Shown: positions 31,791-39,809 of the stretch, piece by piece | How the letters are laid out: every line of letters starts with the position of its first letter | How positions within the stretch are numbered: position 1 is the stretch's first letter | Origin: Fibrobacterota bacterium | GTDB lineage: Bacteria; Fibrobacterota; Chitinivibrionia; Chitinivibrionales; Chitinispirillaceae | Reading direction: 5' to 3' | Length of the DNA stretch: 64,000 nt | Assembly: GCA_023436205.1 (NCBI GenBank) | Contig: JAEZKC010000016.1 | Coordinates: forward strand, 1-64,000 | Position numbers and translations under genes: made by a program | Notes under the pieces: model-generated | What the model was told of the DNA's origin: nothing | What the model saw: the letters and a program-made list of their open reading frames with translations, nothing else | Database searches by the model: none

Positions 31791-33056
31791 CTACTTTCGA
31801 CGGTTTCTATCATTGAATTTGCGGGCCAGAATGCGGTTGCCTTTTTGGTTGAACAAAACTTCATCCATATAGTGTCTGATTAAAAACAACCCCCTCCCGT
31901 GATCTCTATAACGATACTCAGGCTCCAGTGGATTGGGAACCAGATTGTAATCGAAACCATCTCCCTCATCAACAGCACTTACAGTAACCGCCTCAGAATC
32001 CACCTTGTAGAAGAGATACACGTTCTTAGAGAAATCCTCTCTATTTCCGTGGCGAATGGCATTGGAGATAATCTCATAAATGCAGATTTTCACCTGCTTT
32101 ATGGACAAATCGGGAAACCCGCCATGATCCATGTCTCGCAGGATAAGTGATACGGCTATCTCCATGTCATCGTAATTTTTCACCAGCAGCGATTTTGGCC
32201 TGTCAACGTCCGAAAAGCCCGCCTCCTCCAGGAGCTCTTCCGCACTCCCGAATTCTGCAAACAACATTAAAACATGAGCTTTGGACTGTTCTGCTTCGGG
32301 AACAGTCCTCTTCCACTCGGAAGAGAACAGATCTACTATTTCCTTTATGGATCTGTTCCCGTTTTTCTGAAACAAACCGGAAACCGCAGCGGAATCGAAC
32401 TGTTTATTTGCCTCTTGTAAATGTACCAGGAGTTTGTCTCCTGAATTGAAAAACATGGTCTGCTCAGTGAACTTTTCTTTCACCGGTGTTTGAACCTCAT
32501 TCTTAACAGTGAGAGGCAGTACCTCTTCGGTACGGGAGCGGAACACAATCGGAACACAGTCTGCGGAACGGGTGTAGACAAGCATGTTGGTGAGAGGATC
32601 GATGGTTCCCAGAAAAACCGATAATTTTCCATCTTTCCCGAGTACACTTCTCAGCTCCTGCTTGACATATTTACAGGCCAGTGCAGGAGACTCATACTTT
32701 TCGATATAGTGCACGAAGAGAAGTTTGGCAGCAGCTCCAAAGAGAGCCGCTGATTCAGGAGGGCTGCTTATACAGAAAGCCAGCAACGCTGATTTTTGAT
32801 GCGAGCCGACCAGCACATCATAATAGTCACCGCCGAAGGACTGGGAACGAAATGCCAGTACTTTCAGATTGATTATTTTGGGTAAAGAACGGGGGATCAA
32901 TTCCCGTTGAAGCTTTATTGCAGAATCGTAGAGTATCTGCAAATTTGATGCAGTTTCTTTGTAGTGTATTAGATCCTGTTTCTGCTTGCGGCAGATCTGG
33001 AGCAGTTTATATAAACGACCCCGAAGCGGTTCCGAACTGCGTTTGCCCTTATTCAC
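31791..33056 (-). CDS. degenerate RsbU/SpoIIE-type phosphatase fused to an RsbW-type ATPase domain
   Basis: 421 residues: N-terminal coiled coil (~25-60), PP2C/SpoIIE-like domain (~60-270) and HATPase_c anti-sigma-type domain (~300-415, EIISNAIRHGN, DEGDGFDYN and GRGLFLIR intact). In the phosphatase the first metal site GGDYYD (75-80) remains, but the normal DVSGKG and YTDG blocks read FCISSP (94-99) and LVHLQEA, so two of the three metal-binding Asp positions are lost. The phosphatase is probably inactive and may act as a binding domain, with partner control by the ATPase/kinase domain. It converges with the HD-GYP gene two bases away and follows the rhomboid gene on the minus strand. Confidence 0.82.
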   Translation of the reverse strand: MNKGKRSSEPLRGRLYKLLQICRKQKQDLIHYKETASNLQILYDSAIKLQRELIPRSLPKIINLKVLAFRSQSFGGDYYDVLVGSHQKSALLAFCISSPPESAALFGAAAKLLFVHYIEKYESPALACKYVKQELRSVLGKDGKLSVFLGTIDPLTNMLVYTRSADCVPIVFRSRTEEVLPLTVKNEVQTPVKEKFTEQTMFFNSGDKLLVHLQEANKQFDSAAVSGLFQKNGNRSIKEIVDLFSSEWKRTVPEAEQSKAHVLMLFAEFGSAEELLEEAGFSDVDRPKSLLVKNYDDMEIAVSLILRDMDHGGFPDLSIKQVKICIYEIISNAIRHGNREDFSKNVYLFYKVDSEAVTVSAVDEGDGFDYNLVPNPLEPEYRYRDHGRGLFLIRHYMDEVLFNQKGNRILARKFNDRNRRK

Positions 33057-33062
33057 GATAGA

Positions 33063-33896
33063 TTACCTGAACAGATTGAAAGGCAATATGCCGCGCTTCT
33101 GCATGCGGTCCTTATCTGACTTGGCAGCCCTTTTCAGGATTTTCTTCTCCCGGGAGGTCAGCGAATCCATACCCTCTCTGGCTATCTTGTCGAGAATGGG
33201 GTCGACATTCTGCTCGAAATACCTTTTCCGGTCGAGCTCCCGGGAAAGCACCTCCCGCCGCTTGCGATCTTTCCAGCTGTAGAGCAAACTCTCGAACCGA
33301 CTTTCCACTTTGGGGGCAAGCTTCAGATAGGCGAAAGCGATCACGATACCACCCAGGTGAGTTATATGCGAAACCACCCCGTCAGACTGAAAGGAAAACA
33401 GCACTGAAATAACGGCATAGCCAATAACCAGAGTGCGCACATTAACCGGAAGAACGAAGAAAAGGAGAACCTGCCTTTGTGGGAAATAATAGGCGTAAGC
33501 AGTTAACACCCCCAAAACTGCCCCCGAGGCCCCTATTACACTTATATAGGGCTCATTTATCAGACTGAAGAGGGAAAACAGGGCAGCACCGGCCCCGCAG
33601 ATAAAGTAAAAGATAAGGAACTTGCGGGTTCCCCACATATTCTCAAGCTCAACCCCGAACATGTACAGCACAAGCATATTGAAGAGGATATGAAATATGC
33701 CACCAGTGGAATGGAGAAACATATAGGAGAAAATGCGCCAGAACTGCAGATTAAGAAATGCCTCATAAGGGATAAGCGACCCCCAGAAAGTTACGAACCG
33801 CCCTACCCCGGGCAGCATCTGCAGAATAAAGAGCACCACATTGGCAATGAGCAGGCCCTTGATGCCTTTGGGAATTGATGATCCGAAAGAATTCAT
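33063..33896 (-). CDS. rhomboid family intramembrane serine protease
   Basis: 277 residues from ATG 33896 (GGAGAG upstream); the longer frame would overlap coaD. Six membrane helices, with WRIFSYMFLHSTGGIFHILFNM (split: FSYMFLHS, HILFNM), the catalytic serine in IGASGAVLG and the catalytic histidine in HITHLGG. The ~70-residue C-terminal tail is soluble and highly charged. Rhomboids cleave transmembrane segments of client proteins in the inner membrane. Gly-x-Ser-Gly and His are present, so it should be active. Confidence 0.92.
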   Translation of the reverse strand: MNSFGSSIPKGIKGLLIANVVLFILQMLPGVGRFVTFWGSLIPYEAFLNLQFWRIFSYMFLHSTGGIFHILFNMLVLYMFGVELENMWGTRKFLIFYFICGAGAALFSLFSLINEPYISVIGASGAVLGVLTAYAYYFPQRQVLLFFVLPVNVRTLVIGYAVISVLFSFQSDGVVSHITHLGGIVIAFAYLKLAPKVESRFESLLYSWKDRKRREVLSRELDRKRYFEQNVDPILDKIAREGMDSLTSREKKILKRAAKSDKDRMQKRGILPFNLFR

Positions 33897-33909
33897 GGCT
33901 CTCCAGACT

Positions 33910-34395
33910 TTATTTACCGAAACCCAGTTTCGCCATAAGCCGCAACTTAACATGTTCAGGCACGAAAGCCCCGATATCTCCACCGTGCCTCGCAAGCTGC
34001 TTCACCAGTGTAGAACTAAGATAGGTGTATTCTGCACTGGGCATGAGAAACACCGTTTCGGCGTTTTCAAGCATGTTGCGATTGGTGAACGCCATCTGAA
34101 ATTCATAGTCAAAATCGCTCACCGCCCTGAGACCTCTGATAATGGCAGTGGCCTGATACTCTTTCAGGCAGTTAACGATGAGCCCTGAATAACTGATGAC
34201 CTCTATCTGTGGTACATCTTTAAGCGATTCTCGGACCATATCCACTCTTTCGGCCGATGAGAAGAGAGGATTCTTGCCGGCATTCTCCGCCACCACCGCT
34301 ATCACCTTGCGAAAAATCCTGGAAGCCCGTACTGCAATATCAATATGACCGAACGTGATGGGATCAAACGTCCCCGGATACAAAGCTGTAGGCAT
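33910..34395 (-). CDS. coaD: phosphopantetheine adenylyltransferase
   Basis: 161 residues, standard length. ATP-binding YPGTFDPITFGHIDI (T/HxGH family), IIRGLRAVSDFDYEFQMAFTNR (in parts: IIRGLRAVSDF, EFQMAFTN) and the ISSTLVKQLARHGGDI-like block (LSSTLVKQLARHGG) are present. It makes dephospho-CoA from 4'-phosphopantetheine. It begins immediately after rsmD ends (no spacer), a common pairing across bacteria. Confidence 0.97.
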   Translation of the reverse strand: MPTALYPGTFDPITFGHIDIAVRASRIFRKVIAVVAENAGKNPLFSSAERVDMVRESLKDVPQIEVISYSGLIVNCLKEYQATAIIRGLRAVSDFDYEFQMAFTNRNMLENAETVFLMPSAEYTYLSSTLVKQLARHGGDIGAFVPEHVKLRLMAKLGFGK

Positions 34396-34959
34396 TTAGA
34401 TCTCCTCCTCAATCATTCGATAAAACTCCACTGCGCTTTCCCCATACAGACGAGCATCATAAAGTTTCGGTTTGTCTCCGGGAGAAGGGGGCGTTTTCTC
34501 TCTCTGTCCACGCTTGCGCTCATAAACCAGAATGCCATTTTCTCTCAGAAGATTCATCAGAGATGGCAACAATTCCTGAAGATTCCCATCATCGTAAGGC
34601 GGATCATAAAAAACCACATCGTAACGTTCTCTGCTCTCCCGAACAAAAGTACGGGCATCCGAGGTGATCACTCTGACCCGATCCTCAACCCCGAGAGCTT
34701 CTGCATTACGCCTGATAAGCGAGGCCCGAGTACGATCCTGCTCAATGAAATCCACTTTCAGCGCACCCCGGCTGATCATTTCAAAGCCGAATGCACCGCT
34801 GCCTGCACATATATCGGCCGCAACTGCCCCCGGCAGAACTGTTTTCAGAATTTCGGCAACTGATTCTCTTGTACGTTCTAGCGTAGGTCGGAAACTGGAG
34901 CTTCCGGGTACTGAAAGGAAGCGCCCTTTCAGCTCCCCGGATATGATGCGTAACTTCAT
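34396..34959 (-). CDS. rsmD: 16S rRNA (guanine966-N2)-methyltransferase
   Basis: 187 residues. Motifs: LRIISGELKGRFLSVP, RPTLERTRESVAEIL, SAM-binding DICAGSGAFGFEMISRGA and the N-methylation motif FYDPPYDDG. It methylates G966 of 16S rRNA in the 30S subunit. Directly upstream of coaD. Confidence 0.96.
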   Translation of the reverse strand: MKLRIISGELKGRFLSVPGSSSFRPTLERTRESVAEILKTVLPGAVAADICAGSGAFGFEMISRGALKVDFIEQDRTRASLIRRNAEALGVEDRVRVITSDARTFVRESRERYDVVFYDPPYDDGNLQELLPSLMNLLRENGILVYERKRGQREKTPPSPGDKPKLYDARLYGESAVEFYRMIEEEI

Positions 34960-34968
34960 TATCTTGGG

Positions 34969-35889
34969 TTATTCTTTTACCGTAAAAAGGATTTCAGTAA
35001 CCACCTGGACTGTGGAACCGTCCTTGGCCACCAGTGAAATCTTCTTGAATGCGCAGGGAATCTTTTCTTTATACAGTGCAAGCACGAACTGATTGAAGTC
35101 CCGATAGGTAGTGGTTCCCTCCACCCGGTATGTCACTCTTCTATAGCTGCCGGTCCGCTCAGCAGAAACCTGACGCGGGGAAACTTTGAACTTGACATTG
35201 TTCTCCGATGCCAGCCTGTTGAAGTTTTTCAGATGAACTGACAACCCTTCCTTGAAACCCAGATGATCCAAAGCCTGAAACGGATCAAGCTCTATTCCAA
35301 ACTTGGCCTTGCAGGTCACTACGAAGCTGTAACCATTATCGCTGTTAGGGTCATCTTTAATATAGGAAAGTGGCACCGGAAGAACTTCCACCTTTTCCGA
35401 CTTGAAGGCTGCGAACATCTCGCTGACCAGCTCTCTTGTGGCGCCTAAGCCATTGGCGTAAACACTCTGAAAATTCTCTATTTCCAATGATCTAAGCCGA
35501 ATACCAGAAGGAACCGCCCGCCCGACCAGCTCGAGAGCATTTTTACCGAAAAGCACTTCGTAGTTTATCTTTTCAGCGGCCGACATATCATCATAGGCCA
35601 GATTGAATTTTCTCACGGTGCGGCTTTCGCTGCCGATCTCCTTCACCACATTTTCAATCATATTGGGCTTAAGATGAGTGGAGGGCTTTGGTGTTTCCAC
35701 ACTTGGCGCAGGAGCAGCGGTGGCAACCTGTTGAACCGGCTTGGAGCGGGGAATAAAAAGCAGCAGCGAAGCAGCCCCGGCTACCAAAAGCAACAGAATG
35801 ACCGAGACCACAATCCATTTGCCGGATTTGGCACCACCTTCCGAACCACTTTTAATACTTGATGTTTTGGCTAAATTGATTCTTATCAT
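34969..35889 (-). CDS. PilN/PilO-like type IV pilus assembly protein
   Basis: 306 residues. It opens MIRINLAK, the PilN start that binds PilM, then one membrane helix (~25-46) and a ~250-residue periplasmic part. The latter shows two ferredoxin-like repeats of the PilN/GspL-C kind (GIRLRSLEIENFQS; YRRVTYRVEGTTTYRDFNQFVL), so one polypeptide may cover both PilN and PilO. The start overlaps the PilM stop in ATGA. No separate PilO, PilP or PilQ follows; rsmD comes next. Assigned from start motif, topology and PilM linkage, not strong similarity. Confidence 0.7.
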   Translation of the reverse strand: MIRINLAKTSSIKSGSEGGAKSGKWIVVSVILLLLVAGAASLLLFIPRSKPVQQVATAAPAPSVETPKPSTHLKPNMIENVVKEIGSESRTVRKFNLAYDDMSAAEKINYEVLFGKNALELVGRAVPSGIRLRSLEIENFQSVYANGLGATRELVSEMFAAFKSEKVEVLPVPLSYIKDDPNSDNGYSFVVTCKAKFGIELDPFQALDHLGFKEGLSVHLKNFNRLASENNVKFKVSPRQVSAERTGSYRRVTYRVEGTTTYRDFNQFVLALYKEKIPCAFKKISLVAKDGSTVQVVTEILFTVKE

Positions 35890-36815
35890 ATTTCTTCGGC
35901 CTCATCCCCTCTTAAAGCAAGCCCTACAGAAACCGCCAGCTGTGAGGAATATGTCTTGAGCTGCTCTGCATCCACCTCCACCCTGCAGGTGATTTTACGG
36001 AAAGGATTTAGTAGCTCCGACTGGGACATTTTGCCCAGAACGGCGGATGCAAACTGCTGATTTGCAAAAAGCGATCCTGCCAAATAGGTGCAAACCGCTC
36101 CCTGAGGCACAAATTCTGTATTGGCCGAAAGCAGCCGTGCTGTTTCACGTTGAAGAAGACTGCAGAAGGCAGTCTCGTCCTGTGCTTCTTCACTGAATTC
36201 GAAACTGCCATAATCTATAAACGATCCACTATTGGTAAGCACTACCCGGGTACATTCGTTTTCGGCATGCACCAGAACGGATGCATCGGAAATACGATCG
36301 GGATAATTGGCCTCGAAAACATTTACAAGAGCAAAAAGGTCCAAATCAATAATGAAAGGATTCAGCTTGACCGATTTGATAGTTTTCCTGAGCCTGGCGA
36401 CAGCTTCCTGTCGAACCGCAGCAGCCAGATAGTGGCGATACTCCATCTGCATTCCGCTGGCCATTTCCTGAAAGTCGCACGCATACTCATCCATGGATCC
36501 TGCCAAATGATGGGCAAATTCCCAGTTGAGTATCTGCTGCTGATCCTCTTCATCATTCTCAACCTGAATGGCCTTGATCACTGCCTGCTCCGAGGAGAGA
36601 GAGCATACCACGTTTGAAGAGTTGAAACGGAAAAGCTTTTTGAGATTTTTCAATTCCTGGGCAACAGTGCCCCAGAACCCGATCTCTTCGTCATCTTCAT
36701 CAGTTAAAGGCTGAATCGCCACCTGCAGAACCGCGTTGTCCTCAGGCGCGAACTGAGCAATACTGATATAATTTTTCTGGATATCCAGACCATTGGTACT
36801 GGCTGACATTTTCAT
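35886..36815 (-). CDS. PilM-like actin-fold pilus assembly protein
   Basis: 309 residues, cytoplasmic. It has the PilM layout: GLDIQKNYISIAQF at the start (phosphate-1-like strand), FRFNSSNVVCSLSSEQAVIKAIQV, INWEFAHHL-like block (ILNWEFAHHLAGSMDEYACDF in part) and a second half with DLDLFALVNVFEANYP. PilM binds the N-terminal tail of PilN. Divergent and without the standard GIDIG motif, so moderate certainty; the coupled PilN-like gene is the strongest support. Confidence 0.7.
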   Translation of the reverse strand: MKMSASTNGLDIQKNYISIAQFAPEDNAVLQVAIQPLTDEDDEEIGFWGTVAQELKNLKKLFRFNSSNVVCSLSSEQAVIKAIQVENDEEDQQQILNWEFAHHLAGSMDEYACDFQEMASGMQMEYRHYLAAAVRQEAVARLRKTIKSVKLNPFIIDLDLFALVNVFEANYPDRISDASVLVHAENECTRVVLTNSGSFIDYGSFEFSEEAQDETAFCSLLQRETARLLSANTEFVPQGAVCTYLAGSLFANQQFASAVLGKMSQSELLNPFRKITCRVEVDAEQLKTYSSQLAVSVGLALRGDEAEEI

Positions 36816-36934
36816 AATCTACTTACCGAAGACCGCTTTTTAAAGTTGGAAATTGGCCAAACAGGAGCATTCATTACATTAAATATCATATTCGAACACA
36901 AAATGAGCAAATTCTTCTATAAAAAACCTGCAGG

Positions 36935-37324
36935 TCAGAAGCATATCTGATCGGCCATGCGGGCCATTTTCGCAGGGCCGATCCCCTTTACTCTCAGCAG
37001 GTCCTCCTTTTTGGAAAAGGGGCCATTCTCATTTCTGTACTGTAATATACGCTGCGCCAGTACGGGACCAACCCCCTTGAGGGTGGACAACCCCTGCTCA
37101 TCAGCAGTATTGACATCAACACAGTCCAGCTTTTTTCCGGAACCGCTTTCCAATCCAGAAGTATCTTTGCTCTGCACAACCAGAGCCGAATCCAGCACAC
37201 TCTGAACGCCGGAAGAATCCACTACCGTGATAACTGACGAATCGCGGGGAGTCAAACCGGCATAAATGAATAACCCCGCTCCAAGGGTCCAAAGGAGAAT
37301 GGCAATGCCATTCTCTTTTTTCAT
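36935..37324 (-). CDS. ComEA-like helix-hairpin-helix DNA-binding protein
   Basis: 129 residues. One N-terminal membrane segment (~7-23), a ~35-residue linker, then a double helix-hairpin-helix: VDVNTADEQGLSTLKGVGPVLAQRIL and FSKKEDLLRVKGIGPAKMARM (core G-V-G-P, G-I-G-P). ComEA anchors incoming DNA in the periplasm during natural transformation. The start overlaps the HD-GYP regulator stop in ATGA. Together with PilB and PilM it suggests transformation competence. Confidence 0.88.
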   Translation of the reverse strand: MKKENGIAILLWTLGAGLFIYAGLTPRDSSVITVVDSSGVQSVLDSALVVQSKDTSGLESGSGKKLDCVDVNTADEQGLSTLKGVGPVLAQRILQYRNENGPFSKKEDLLRVKGIGPAKMARMADQICF

Positions 37325-38781
37325 TTCGTCTGGCCCATGATCTCCAGAAAAGCATCCACCACATCAGGATCGAACTGATTCCCCCGCTCGCGCTGCAGAA
37401 TGTCCAAAGCGACATGCTGCGGTAGCGATTTACGGTAGGGACGATCAGACGTCATCGCCTCGTAAGCATCGGAAACACTCAGAATACGCGATCCGAACGG
37501 AATATCCTCCCTGCTCAACCCGTGCGGATATCCTCCACCGTTGTAGAATTCATGGTGGTGCAGCACCAGAGGCACAAGGGGTTTGAGGAACGGCACATCG
37601 GAAATGATCCTTGCTCCCAATTCGGGATGTTTTTTGATCAGATCAAACTCCTGAGCAGTAAGACGACCGGCCTTGTTCAGGATCATTTCACTGATCCCGA
37701 TTTTCCCGATGTCATGAAGCAGTCCGGCATACTTTACAAGCTCCAGCTCCGGGCCGGTCATTCCCAAATGTTTTCCCAGCACCATGGTGTATTTCATCAC
37801 ATTCTCAGAATGACCGTGGGTATATTCATCCTTGGCCTCCACCGCCAGCGCAAAAGCCCGTATGGTACTAAGATAATTGTTGCGAATATTTTCATAGAGC
37901 CTTACATTTTCAATGGAGATGCTTGCCTGCGAGGCGAGAGTACTTATAATTTCCAGATCAAGATTTGAAAATGAGGCATGCTCAAGTCTCCTGACCAGTA
38001 AAAGAACCCCCAGGAATTTGCTGTTTGTCCTGAGAGGAAAAACCAAACATGAGCGCAACTCGGAAGGGATTGGGTGCAGCCCCGGAAGAGAACTGCTCTC
38101 CGCCTCCAGTACAAGCGGCTCCAAATGCGACATTACCCATCGCGCAGAGGCCGTAAAAGAGCGGGAGAGCCAGAAGTCGGGAGTCGTTATCTGCCCGGCA
38201 GCTTCGGTCAGTAAAAAACGGGATGCACTGTCTGTAAAAAGGAGCGCCCCGCCATCAGCCTTGGCTAGCTTTACTGAATAATCCAGAAATTTTTGATTGA
38301 GGTCCGAAGGGTCGAGTGTGGAGGCCAGAACTTTTGTAACTTCGTGAAGAGAAACCAGTTTGGAAAAGAGCAGGTTTTCCTCTTCCAGCTGTCTGCTGAC
38401 AAGTGCCCGCCGAATCTTTTCGGCAATTTCCTCCAGGTGAAAAGGCTTGGTCAGATAATCCTGAGCACCGTTCTTGAGCGCTTCAATGGCGGTGTCCAGA
38501 GTGGGAAACCCGGTAGTGATCAGAACCGGCATTTTCATATCCGATTCCTTGATCCACTTTAAAAGCTCAACCCCGGAAATACCCTGAGGCATTTTTATGT
38601 CGGTAACTACAAGATCAATAATTTTGGAGGTTAAAATTTCCTGGGCTTGCTCGCCGCTGAGAGCCTGCTGGACATCGTATCCTTTTCTGATAAGGTAGTC
38701 AGAAAGGAGATCGCAAATAGGCTGCTCATCATCAACAACCAGAAGCCTCTTTCCTTCACTGACCATACGACCGCCTGTCAT
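37321..38781 (-). CDS. response regulator with REC-GAF-HD-GYP domains
   Basis: 486 residues. REC (~10-125) with VVDDE, the phosphoacceptor in LVVTDIKMPQG and the K of LTKPF; GAF (~145-290); and HD-GYP (~300-480) with HDIGKIGISE, HHHEFYNGGGYPHG and SDAYEAMTSDRPYR. All metal ligands of a c-di-GMP phosphodiesterase are visible, so it is a phosphorylation-controlled c-di-GMP hydrolase. It is coupled by ATGA overlaps to kdsB (upstream) and the ComEA-like gene (downstream). No sensor kinase is adjacent. Confidence 0.95.
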   Translation of the reverse strand: MTGGRMVSEGKRLLVVDDEQPICDLLSDYLIRKGYDVQQALSGEQAQEILTSKIIDLVVTDIKMPQGISGVELLKWIKESDMKMPVLITTGFPTLDTAIEALKNGAQDYLTKPFHLEEIAEKIRRALVSRQLEEENLLFSKLVSLHEVTKVLASTLDPSDLNQKFLDYSVKLAKADGGALLFTDSASRFLLTEAAGQITTPDFWLSRSFTASARWVMSHLEPLVLEAESSSLPGLHPIPSELRSCLVFPLRTNSKFLGVLLLVRRLEHASFSNLDLEIISTLASQASISIENVRLYENIRNNYLSTIRAFALAVEAKDEYTHGHSENVMKYTMVLGKHLGMTGPELELVKYAGLLHDIGKIGISEMILNKAGRLTAQEFDLIKKHPELGARIISDVPFLKPLVPLVLHHHEFYNGGGYPHGLSREDIPFGSRILSVSDAYEAMTSDRPYRKSLPQHVALDILQRERGNQFDPDVVDAFLEIMGQTK

Positions 38782-39506
38782 TTTGCGTGATGTGCCCGAA
38801 ACCGCTCCAGATCCTCAGCTGTGTCAATTCCGGAAGACACAAAATCCTCCACCAGACACCTTATGCGCATACCGTGTTCAAGCGCTCTTAACTGTTCCAG
38901 ACTCTCCCGCTTCTCCAGCGTCCCCTGAGGAAGGCTGCAAAAACGGCTTAAGCTTTGGCGAGTAAACCCGTAGATTCCATGATGCTTGTAAAACAGCTGT
39001 TCGCAAGCAGCATCTCTGTCAAAAGGTATTATCGATCTGGAAAAATAAAGAGCATCCCCCGAACTCCCCACTACTGCCTTGACCACATGAGGACTGCCAA
39101 CTTCATCTATTTTAGCATGAGAAACGATTGTAAGCAAGCCGTAATCGTCAATTTGATCCAATCCCGCCGCAAAATTCCTGATAATCTCAAGCGGGACATC
39201 AGGTTCATCCCCCTGAAGATTCACCACGTGGGTGCATTCAATAGCATTGGCAACCTCGTTCACCCGGTCTGTTCCACTTTTGTGTGAAGGGGACGTCATC
39301 ATGGCTTTCCCACCGAACCGCTCAACAGTTTCCATGATCCTTCTGTCGTCAGTGGCAATGCAAACATCAGAAAAAACGCCACTCTCCACAGCCCTGTTAT
39401 ATGACCACATAACCAGTGGAATGCCATTAATTTCCAGCAGCGGTTTTGCGGGAAGACGAGTTGAACCATACCGAGCCGGTATGACGCACAGTACTCTTCT
39501 AGCCAT
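38778..39506 (-). CDS. kdsB: 3-deoxy-manno-octulosonate cytidylyltransferase
   Basis: 242 residues. CMP-KDO synthetase motifs: VIPARYGSTRLPAKPLLEI, IATDDRRI, NLQGDEPDVP and HHGIYGFTRQSL. It activates KDO with CTP for lipopolysaccharide inner-core synthesis, supporting an LPS-bearing Gram-negative outer membrane. Overlaps the next gene by four bases. Confidence 0.97.
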   Translation of the reverse strand: MARRVLCVIPARYGSTRLPAKPLLEINGIPLVMWSYNRAVESGVFSDVCIATDDRRIMETVERFGGKAMMTSPSHKSGTDRVNEVANAIECTHVVNLQGDEPDVPLEIIRNFAAGLDQIDDYGLLTIVSHAKIDEVGSPHVVKAVVGSSGDALYFSRSIIPFDRDAACEQLFYKHHGIYGFTRQSLSRFCSLPQGTLEKRESLEQLRALEHGMRIRCLVEDFVSSGIDTAEDLERFRAHHAK

Positions 39507-39509
39507 GTT

Positions 39510-39797
39510 TCAGCCGCCGATTACTTTGGGAACAGCGAAATGACCTTTTTTGACACTAGGTCCATTCTGCAGGGTGCTTTCGGGATCAAGGGAAGGTCTC
39601 TCCACATCATCTCTTAGCGGATCATGGGACGGAGCCACAAAACAGGTAGGTTCCACTCCATCGATATCGGCAGTGTTAAGCTGCTCGATATATTCCAGGA
39701 TCGACCCCAGCTGTGAAGTAAAGTTCTGAATTTCCTCTTCGGAAAGCTTAAGCCGCGCCAAACGGGCAATGTGCAGTACATGCTCTCTGTTTATCAT
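39510..39797 (-). CDS. gatC: aspartyl/glutamyl-tRNA amidotransferase subunit C
   Basis: 95 residues. Typical GatC: HIARLARLKLSEEEIQNFTSQLGSILEYI and the DIDGVEPTCFV block (usual D-T-(x)-G-V-x-P-T). It stabilises the GatA amidase in the complex that converts Glu-tRNA(Gln) or Asp-tRNA(Asn). gatA and gatB are not adjacent. It sits between pcrA and kdsB. Confidence 0.94.
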   Translation of the reverse strand: MINREHVLHIARLARLKLSEEEIQNFTSQLGSILEYIEQLNTADIDGVEPTCFVAPSHDPLRDDVERPSLDPESTLQNGPSVKKGHFAVPKVIGG

Positions 39798-39809
39798 TTA
39801 GGACCTCTC

